Shown here in pieces: positions 56,980 to 64,000 of a stretch of DNA of 64,000 nt; within the stretch, counting starts at the first letter, position 1; every line of letters begins with the position of its first letter. A program made the translations under genes and the position numbers. Source of the stretch: Astragalus membranaceus (lineage: Eukaryota; Streptophyta; Magnoliopsida; Fabales; Fabaceae). Below the pieces are notes generated by a model, which worked only from the letters and a program-made list of their open reading frames with translations, ran no database searches and had not been told where the DNA came from. The DNA lies in NCBI GenBank assembly GCA_039519185.1, contig CM076848.1, positions 53,532,778 through 53,596,777 of the forward strand, in the 5' to 3' direction.

Positions 56980-57139
56980 GAAACCTGGAACCAAATTGCT
57001 ACAAATAATCAAACAAGTTCAATATGTCTTCATAATTGTGGTTAGGTGTATTTCTAAATACTTCAATCTCATTGGCTTTCTTAAAAAAAGTTTCAGTTTT
57101 TCAAGCATTACACTCTACCTTCATCTTCTTCAAAGGTAA
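56980..57139 (+). repeat. Repeat copy 2 (pair with 54855-55092)
   Basis: Shorter version of the copy near 54.9 kb, in the same orientation. Peptides read from the two copies end alike (FNLHVLQR and LYLHLLQR). Confidence 0.6.
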
Positions 57140-57186
57140 AGTTTCTATTTTTCCTATCTATATTGGTTTTCTTTTCCTATCAATAA

Positions 57187-57428
57187 AACGCTATGAATAT
57201 GAAGCTTTTTGTGATGTATAAAATTGAACAAAAACCAGATATCGATGATGATGCATGTTGTGGATGTAAACATGTTCATATACAAAATATAACCAAAAAA
57301 GGTTAATTTCTTCAGTAAGCCTGCAGTATTGTATTGTATAGTAAACATTTTACAAAAGCATTTTGTGTATGAACGCTATGAATATGAAGCATTTTGTGAT
57401 GTATAAAATTGAACAAAAAGCAGATATC
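57187..57428. repeat. 57-bp direct repeat
   Basis: 57187-57243 and 57372-57428 share AACGCTATGAATATGAAGC and GTGATGTATAAAATTGAAC with few differences. Confidence 0.85.
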
Positions 57429-57429
57429 T

Positions 57430-58884
57430 TCCCAAATTAAATACATTGAATGAAATATAACTATTCACAGTTTACTTTTCATAAAATTTTAGCTCTAATA
57501 TTCTCTTATATTCCCTTTGACTGAGTGGAGTTTTTCTTAGATTTCTTCATACTGTTCCATACAGGTTCACGGTTAGGCATACCTCACAAAGATCACAAAC
57601 AAGCCAAGTTAGGGTTCTGTTTACATACAGTGACGAAAGAAAGAAATTGAGAGAATAACAGGAGTTGAGAGGTGTGTTACCTGCAGTAACCGGTCTGATA
57701 GTGTCTTCACAAGTGGTGAAGTCCTTCAACAGGTTCAACGCTCAGTTTAGCACACATACAAAAATAAATATTAGGATCTGTGCTAAAACGAAAGACATAA
57801 CTAAATCACTGACTGAGTGATTTTACCTTTCGTTCGTGTTCTTGGTGTATTCGTTCATCATTCAACCACAGATTCATGTATAGAAAGCTTCGTTCATCAT
57901 CATTCGGTTCATACAACATAAGGAAACAAGAAGTTCAGAGATTCGAAATTAGGGTTTCCTGATTCAAAAGGAAAAAGGGTCAATCGAACCAAGTTTTTGC
58001 TGAATACCTTTTCATTGTTCTTGTTCATACTTCCGATTCAAACCCTAGAACATAGAAACCTGTTAAATCACCAATCAGCAAAAAAGGTATTATGATTTAC
58101 ATAAAGTAAAAGAAAATCAGACGAATCAAGAGTAACAGAGCTACCTCTGGCGCATTTGTTTAGTCAAACTAATCAATAAAAGAATCATTTTCATGTACCC
58201 TCTTTACTTGCTAGCTATTCATGTTGTAAATGATTTTTATAGTTTTCAGAAAAAGAATCATTCTGCATGCTTGAACAAAGTTTTTTTTTCCTCTCAAGGT
58301 ATACATGTACCATTTTTTTCAAAACGGAAACAGAGCTTTGATCGAAAATAGGAAAATTTTAAAAACAAAAAAAAAAGAAGCTCCTGAGAGTGATTTCTTT
58401 AGGACAGAAACAGTAGAGGGGAAACAAAAAAAGCAAAAAAACGAGTGAGAGGGAGGAAGGAACCAAACCTCAACTCCGACAACCGTTCACGGTGGTCGCC
58501 GCCGCAACCACCACCGTCAACCACTCAAAACCGTCTCTCTCCCTTCAGTTTCGTTCCCCCTTCTCCACATAACCGAACCACGGCACACCCCACCCTTCAC
58601 CCAGAACCACCCTCCAAACAACCACCAAACCATCGCTGACCTAGAACCACCACTGTAACCACCGTGAGATCACCCTTTCCGCCGCGAAGCAAACTCGGCT
58701 CGAACAATAACCACGCCGCAGATCACCTTTCTCTCTCTCGTTTTCTTTCTCTATATCTCTCACCTCCGTTTCTTGAAAGGGGAACTTCCCATTCGGTGAG
58801 AAAGGGAGAGAGCGAGATTAAGGTTATTAGGGTTGATGAGGAGAAGAGAGGATGAGAGTAGGGCGGACCTTACACGAACGCTAG
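57430..58884. other. Non-coding, splice-motif-rich intergenic DNA
   Basis: Repeated TACCTG / TTACCT phrases read as donor- or acceptor-like sites on the minus strand. 58445-58860 looks locally GC-rich with CCACCACC runs. It suggests shuffled or captured host DNA, but no protein could be assembled. Confidence 0.4.
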
Positions 58885-59095
58885 CTACCACTTCTCATCT
58901 TCATCTTGTTGCTTCTGATTGTCCGCAGCAGAAACGTGGTACCTGCAATTTAGAAAAAGAAGAAGATTAGGGTTCATCTTTTAGAGAGAAGGCAGAGACA
59001 AAAAGGAAAGGAAAGAAAGAATAGAGAGAGAAAGAGATTTACAACTGAGGCGAATTGTTGTTAGGGTTAGAGGTTAATCCTTCGTTGAGTGACAT
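58885..59095 (-). CDS. Possible 36-residue spliced ORF
   Basis: On the minus strand ATG at 59095 opens 17 codons, with a GTAAAT donor after 59043 and a pyrimidine-rich TTGCAG acceptor before 58942. Spliced, the frame continues 19 codons to TAG at 58885, ending QQDEDEKW. Composition is Asn/Gln/acid-rich. I know no family. It may be the first two exons of a captured gene, or chance. Confidence 0.25.
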
Positions 59096-59099
59096 TGGA

Positions 59100-60800
59100 C
59101 CGGGTCAGTATTGGATCTGGTTTAAGTGCATGGGACCTGAAACAAACAACAACAATTGGGTCAATTTTTTCTTACATTCTGGACTTACTTTTTTTTCTAA
59201 TTACACCACACAATTTCATATTATACCCCAACAAATTGAGAGAGAGAGAGAGTAACAACCTGAGTAGTTCAAATGGCGCAGATTAGGGTTAAATATTCGC
59301 TTATAAACTGCGGGTACTGGTGCGGGTCTGCACAACCCCCGTGTTTTGGTAAGTTGGATCAAATACGGGTGTCGCATAACCCGTTTTGGAGATTCAAGGG
59401 TTGTCTTATTTTTTTCAAAAAAGGCTTAAGTTCTTGAGCAACAAATTTTTGTTCACACCCCTGCAATTTACACATACAGACCCATCACATAGACCCATCT
59501 TTTGGATCGTATGATTCCCAAATGGGAAAAAATAATCTATCTATTTTAAGGAGGGGTATTTTTTTTAGTAAAGTTGCTTATTCCCCATACCATCATCCTC
59601 ATTTTACTCTACTTTGTTCTCTTTGCTTGTGCATCTCTAAAGACTGTTTACAATGATACAAACACCTCTGAATGGTGTAACCTCATCTTATTGTTGTTTT
59701 ACTTTGCTAATTAAATACGAATCACACTACCCAACTGTCGATACTTTTAGACCATTTTCAGGTTCGAGTTGCTAACAAAGCAAGCAAACACATTTTTAAG
59801 AATCGCACAACTGATAATCAAGTTGTTGCACAAATTAACACACCACACAACCTGTTACACAACTACTTCAATTTGAATTCCTTCTATTACTTGTTGTACA
59901 CCATTTTTTCCTACGACACTTTGCACCCTATTATTCCCTACCACACTTTGCACCATTTTCGCATCATGTAAATTAATTTTTAATAGTATTATCAGAAAAT
60001 TAATGCAATATTCTATTTAGGCTACAACACGTTAGGATTACTCAAAAGATACACCCTGTTCAACGTGATTGATTCACATAGCACACAGGCACAATAAGCT
60101 CACCACGGGGCTGTTTCCCTTTATTTGAACACTACAAGTAGTTTAAGTTCTACCCACATAAGCATTGGTAACCTGGAAAAGCATTTGATGGTTCCAACCA
60201 CTTTTGTACAATGTCATATATTCTACTTTTACAACCATGAACTCTTCAGGTAAAGTACCATCTTCCCAACCACTTATTAAATTAACAAATTTTAGCGGGA
60301 TATTTTCCAATGTCTCTCATATTGTAAAAACTTGTGACTAAAATAACAATATTGTGAAGTGATTTCTTCCCTCCGTTGGGAGTCCCAAAATTTGACAAAT
60401 TGATGTACCAATCGCAACTTCTAAACAATACTCGCCACAGTATCCCGTGAGATAGGTCATAGATTTGTTAGAGTATTTTTATGCCATTATAAATAATTTT
60501 AAATTTCCATTATAAATAAATTTAAATTTTGATTCCACCAAACCTAAACTATCGAACCAACGTATACGTCTGTTAAGCCATACCGTCAACTACACAGTAC
60601 AATGCACATACCACTTACGGTACTATATATTAGATCCGTATTACTCGCCGCCCCCACCTGGTGCATTCAATTCATTAGAACAGATAATAAAGCATAATCG
60701 ATTCATTCAATCTTTTTTACTTACCCATTTTACACTAATTAACAGAAACTTACTAGGACATCAAGACAATTTTTATTTTCGAATCATGTAAATTAATTTT
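59100..60800. other. Intergenic, no gene recognised
   Basis: AT-rich DNA with a short GGGTGCGG-like region at 59300-59390. No open frame with protein character. Confidence 0.5.
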
Positions 60801-61026
60801 TGTTAAAATATAGATAGTAAGCCCATTAGCTAGTAGTAAGGCCCATTAGTTGGTTAGTATATAAGGTAGATGACAGTCTCATTTATGACCTACCTCTTCT
60901 CATTTTGTATCTTCACTACTTTAAATATAATAAGAGCTTTTAGAGTTTTTCTCTCTAATTTCTATGGATGCCATGATTTTTAAGATGGTATCAGAGAACG
61001 TGTGTTCACTTGGATACAAAATTTTG

Positions 61027-61396
61027 AATCACATTTTGGTGAAAGTGCAATAAGCAGGGTTGCTCCTGTTGATTCTGGATTTTGGTGGATTATATTCCTT
61101 CGTGCCTACACAAAATCTACAGGAGACTCTTCTTTGGCCGAATGACCTGAATGCCAAAAGGAATGGGTGTTTATGGTTATCCAATTGAAATTCAGGCATT
61201 GTTCTTCATGGCTTTAAGATGTGCCTTGCAATCGCTTAATCAAGACGCAGAAGGCAAGGAGTTTATGGAACAAATTCTGAAATGCTTGCTGGCCTTGAGT
61301 TGAGCTATCACATGAGAAGTTACTTTTGGTTGGATTTGAAGCAACTCAATGATGTATATCGCTTCAAAACAGATGAGTACTCATTTACTGCAACTG
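61027..61396 (+). pseudogene. Captured alkaline/neutral invertase fragment
   Basis: In shifting frames it reads ESHFGESAISRVAPVDSGFW, WIIFLRAYTKSTGDSSLAE, then YPIEIQALFFMALRCALQSL and YHMRSYFWLDLKQLNDVYRF with KTDEYSFTA. These are consecutive conserved blocks of plant alkaline/neutral invertase (GH100), which splits sucrose in cytosol or plastids. About 30 codons between the second and third blocks are missing. No intron is seen, which suggests capture from RNA, though the donor's intron positions are unknown to me. Stops and frameshifts make it non-functional. Confidence 0.85.
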
Positions 61397-61412
61397 ATTT
61401 TTTTAAGATAAT

Positions 61413-61652
61413 TTGATTGTTGAGTTTGGTGAATATAAATTACCCCCTTACTATCTATATCCTGAGGTTAATTGTTATGTGTATTTAGTGTATCCATTGT
61501 GGTCTACTGTTGTTGGCATCGGTGGAGTGTTGCGTGTTATTTGTAAACATTTGAAGGAGGATTATGATGACTATGACTCTGTCAGTTCTTGGTTTTTGGA
61601 AATGCCTTGGGATTTGTTTGATGAGAGTTGGAGTTCATATCTGGGTTTGTGA
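61413..61652 (+). CDS. Unidentified 79-codon ORF in the LTR element
   Basis: Immediately follows the invertase fragment. It reads with protein-like composition (EFGEYKLPPYYLYPEVNCYV, then FLEMPWDLFDESWSSYLGL) but I recognise no family. It may be part of a second captured gene or of a vestigial element protein. Confidence 0.25.
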   Translation: MIVEFGEYKLPPYYLYPEVNCYVYLVYPLWSTVVGIGGVLRVICKHLKEDYDDYDSVSSWFLEMPWDLFDESWSSYLGL

Positions 61653-61861
61653 TCTTGTGCTACATCATCTACATTTGGGTTATGCTTGCACTTGTTTTTC
61701 TCCACAAGAATGAAGATTGAAGACAATGTATTGGGTTGGTTTTCTTTGATGATTCTGTGTTATTTGTTTTGTTGCTGCCGGGACATGGTATGAGTTGCAG
61801 ATTTCATCTCTTTATGGTTTTATTGATATTTTGCCTTATTGGCTAGTTTTTTAGCTTCTGT

Positions 61862-62150
61862 TTATGGTGGTTAAGCCTGATGCTTCTACTATAAATGGTT
61901 AAGCATTAGATTGTTGTACTTCTGCCAAGTGGTTAAACTTTGAGGTATAGTTTCTGCTTGGTGGTTAAGCCTTTGGCCCTATGGCCCTGTTGATGTTTGC
62001 TTCTGCCCTATGGTGGTTAAGCGTTTTGCTCCTTCAAGTGATTAAGCCTTGAGTTGTGGCCTTTGCTTGATGGTTAAGTGTTGGTTTGTTGCTTCCTCCG
62101 AGTGGTTAAACCTTGAGTTGTGGTTTCTGCTCGATGGCTAAGCATTTGTT
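61862..62150. repeat. Degenerate GGTTAAGC minisatellite
   Basis: Eight or so units of roughly 30-40 bases built on TGGTTAAGC(C) followed by TTGAGTTGTGG or TTCTGC phrases. Confidence 0.75.
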
Positions 62151-62997
62151 GACTTCTTTGGCACTTGGATGGTTATATCCAAGAGTGGGTTTGTTGATTC
62201 TTTTTGGAGTGAATTTTGTGGAGATGCTGGAAGAAGCTTGAAGGGGCCCAAGAGTTGGTCGAAGACTTCTAGGAGCTATGCACCTCAACTGCTACCAATT
62301 TGGATTGTTCTTCCTTTTGTTAATTTTATGGTACCTTTGTATTGCTTATCCCAAGCTGGAAGTGTTGTGAACACCTTCCAGCTTGCGGGAGGCTGTTAAA
62401 ATATAGATAGTAAGCCCATTAGCTAGTAGTAAGGCCCATTAGTTGGTTAGTATATAAGGTAGAAGACAGTCTCATTTATGACCTACCTCTTCTCATTTTG
62501 TATCTTCACTACTTTAAATATAATAAGAGCTTTTAGAGTTTTTCTCTCTAATTTCTATGGATGCCATGATTTTTAAGAATTTTTAATAGTATTATCAGAA
62601 CATTGATGCAATATTCTATTTAGGCTACAAGATGTTAGGATTACTCAAACTATACACCCGTTCAACGTGATTGATTCACATACTACTATACGATCAATCA
62701 GTTAATACAACCTCATTATGCAACCATTTTATATTTTCATAGTCAATAAGTCATTTGCATGCCGCTTATTATAAGTCATTTTATAATATAAGTATATCAT
62801 GACCACAATACATTTTATTACGAAAAATACATTATATTTAGAAACTATACGTATGTGACACGGGTAGGGATGAGATGTCACACACAGAAGATCATCGTAG
62901 AAGCAAGAATATCATTAGGCATTCAGCAGACGACGCAAAAGAATTCCTACCATATACCCTATAACATTTATTCATCGAACTACTCACTACCAAATCT

Positions 62998-63024
62998 CGT
63001 GCATCGCACGGGCTTTTGTCCTAG
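62998..63024 (+). mobile_element. Helitron-like 3' terminus
   Basis: Hairpin CGTGC-ATC-GCACG (62998-63010), ten bases, then CTAG (63021-63024) before a T. The core is the same as at 1358-1372. The 5' end was not located. Confidence 0.55.
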
Positions 63025-63504
63025 TTTTAGTTTAACTTGTAGTTTTATAAGGCACACTTTGGATTCTAAAAAGAATTACAACAACAATTATGGTTATGGA
63101 GACAGAGTTGAATTTAAGGTTTGGTATCTATCTCCTATCTAGTCAATATTTGAGGTTGCGATGGTTGCATGCATCTTCACTTGCAACATTGAATATGCAA
63201 ATGAAGTCAGTCGTAGAGTTTGTGGCGTCACCTATTGAATTCGTGTTGTTATAAAGACGTGAAGTCATTAATTAAGTCCCTGACACACACTGCCTGTGAT
63301 GTCAGCTATCCAAAATGTATAATCAAAGCTCAAAGTCAAGCCATGATTCCATTCTTTCTTCGGATTGTTTGGTAGTTCCATTTTATTCGATGTTTAAGAT
63401 TAAGTTATATAGATTAAAAAAATCAATTAATAATCTAGATTTTTTGGTACGTATATTAGACCTGATTCAAGTTAATATTCATTGGTAATTTATTAAATCA
63501 GTTC
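63025..63504. other. Intergenic, no gene recognised
   Basis: AT-rich flank between the Helitron-like end and the Copia LTR. Confidence 0.5.
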
Positions 63505-64000
63505 TGTTAGACCGTTAATCATTCTGTTGTAAATTAGTTATTAGTTTTACTCTAATCTGTTAGTTAGTTGGGTAATCTATCTGACTTGTAAAGCTTGTAC
63601 ATATACCCCATTGTACGGTACTCAATATTCAAGTGAATTCATTTTTCACTCTCTTCTCTTGTGTGAAATGTTTCAGTGTGTATCTCGCACACCTTAACAT
63701 GGTACCAGAAGATTAGCTTGCTTCCAACTCCCGTCTTCTCCGTTCACCATCTACCTCTCGCTTGCTCCGTTCAGCGATGACTACTCCGGTGGACACCTCC
63801 GATCCGTTTTACATTCATCACACAGACAACCCTGGGTTAGTGCTTGTTTCGAAACCTCTCGATGGCACCAACTATCTCACATGGCGTCGACGGTACCATT
63901 TCTCAACCAGATGCTATCGATACGGTCAAACTCCGGCAATGGAAACGTAATGATAGCATCGTGGCCTCCTGGATCTTGAATTCTCTCACAAAGGAAATCA
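63505..64000 (+). mobile_element. 5' part of another Copia element (runs off the window)
   Basis: LTR 63505-63699 (TGTTAGACC to CTTAACA), followed at 63700 by a primer-binding site TGGTACCAGAAG and then gag. The rest lies beyond the window. Confidence 0.85.
63777..64000 (+). pseudogene. Copia gag N-terminus with internal deletion
   Basis: Opens MTTPVDTSDPFYIHHTDNPG, then LVLVSKPLDGTNYLTWRR, the Retrotran_gag_3 start. After WRR (about 63890) the family's next dozen or so residues are missing. The frame changes, and DGTISQPDAI, LRQWKRNDSI and ASWILNSLTKEI continue in another frame to the window end. A deletion at the CGTCGACGG junction explains this. Confidence 0.8.

Larger units (their letters stand above)
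60801..62578 (+). mobile_element. Small non-autonomous LTR retrotransposon with captured gene
   Basis: LTRs 60801-60985 and 62394-62578, both 185 bp starting TGTTAAAATATAG, with one visible difference (GTAGATGAC vs GTAGAAGAC). Primer-binding site TGGTATCAGAGAAC at 60986. Purine-rich GCGGGAGG precedes the 3' LTR. 5-bp duplication ATTTT at 60796-60800 and 62579-62583. No gag or pol. The interior carries an invertase fragment and a degenerate minisatellite. The LTR ends in ...AAGA rather than CA, which is unusual. Confidence 0.88.

Noticed and set aside
58445..58639. Pro-rich 64-codon ORF
   Set aside because: Product of CCACC repeats; no splice partner or homologue.
1..64000. CRISPR arrays, bacterial operons, rRNA or intact tRNA genes
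   Set aside because: No direct-repeat/spacer array, no RNA gene fold and no prokaryotic gene organisation. tRNA-like boxes occur only in SINE-like repeats.

Overview
The window is plant nuclear DNA: AT-rich, with spliced genes and dense nested transposons. The protein families, and repeats I recall as typical of legumes, suggest a papilionoid legume, perhaps the Medicago/Trifolium/pea group. The species is inference.

Four ordinary host genes are readable. A single-exon DUF868-family gene (2608-3510, +) converges with a KORRIGAN-type membrane GH9 endoglucanase (8639 to 4058, -, five exons), whose 3' end carries an apparent one-base frameshift. The largest gene (33423-48011, +) can be modelled as 16 exons encoding about 1212 residues. 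It is the plant homologue of the kinetochore scaffold KNL1/Spc105: N-terminal RVSF PP1-docking motif, MELT-like motifs, coiled coil and a C-terminal RWD-like region. Just beyond it lies a XERICO-type RING-H2 E3 ligase (50043 to 49594, -).

The rest is mobile DNA. 8967-11751 is a truncated, mutated Copia element. 12108-13850 is a terminal-inverted-repeat element whose arms are arrays of small palindromes, enclosing a TATA box and one ORF that resembles a MULE N-terminal domain. 13931-14885 is a hAT element (8-bp target duplication) with a Mutator-type foldback MITE inside it (9-bp duplication). A second partial hAT copy splits a LINE at 15.1-16.2 kb. 17468-19359 is a long-TIR Mutator-like element with a 9-bp duplication. 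19860-31403 is a mosaic of Athila-type Gypsy LTRs, gag, integrase and env-like fragments, holding a broken MULE transposase (25126-27333, -) and a small GRF-zinc-finger/membrane protein gene (23860-24380, +). A solo LTR with an exact 5-bp duplication closes this block, and a hAT-like element (32281-33184) lies directly upstream of KNL1.

KNL1 itself hosts a nearly intact Copia element (40229-45085, target duplication CTATT, LTRs differing at 2 of 226 positions) in a roughly 6-kb intron, plus a hAT MITE (46328-46482) in the next intron. Downstream of XERICO are a CACTA-like element, a Stowaway MITE, diverged repeat pairs, and a short LTR element (60801-62578) that carries a piece of an alkaline/neutral invertase coding sequence without visible introns. 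Two Helitron-like 3' ends (near 1370 and 63010) and the start of another Copia element complete the window. No rRNA, tRNA, CRISPR array or bacterial-style operon was seen.
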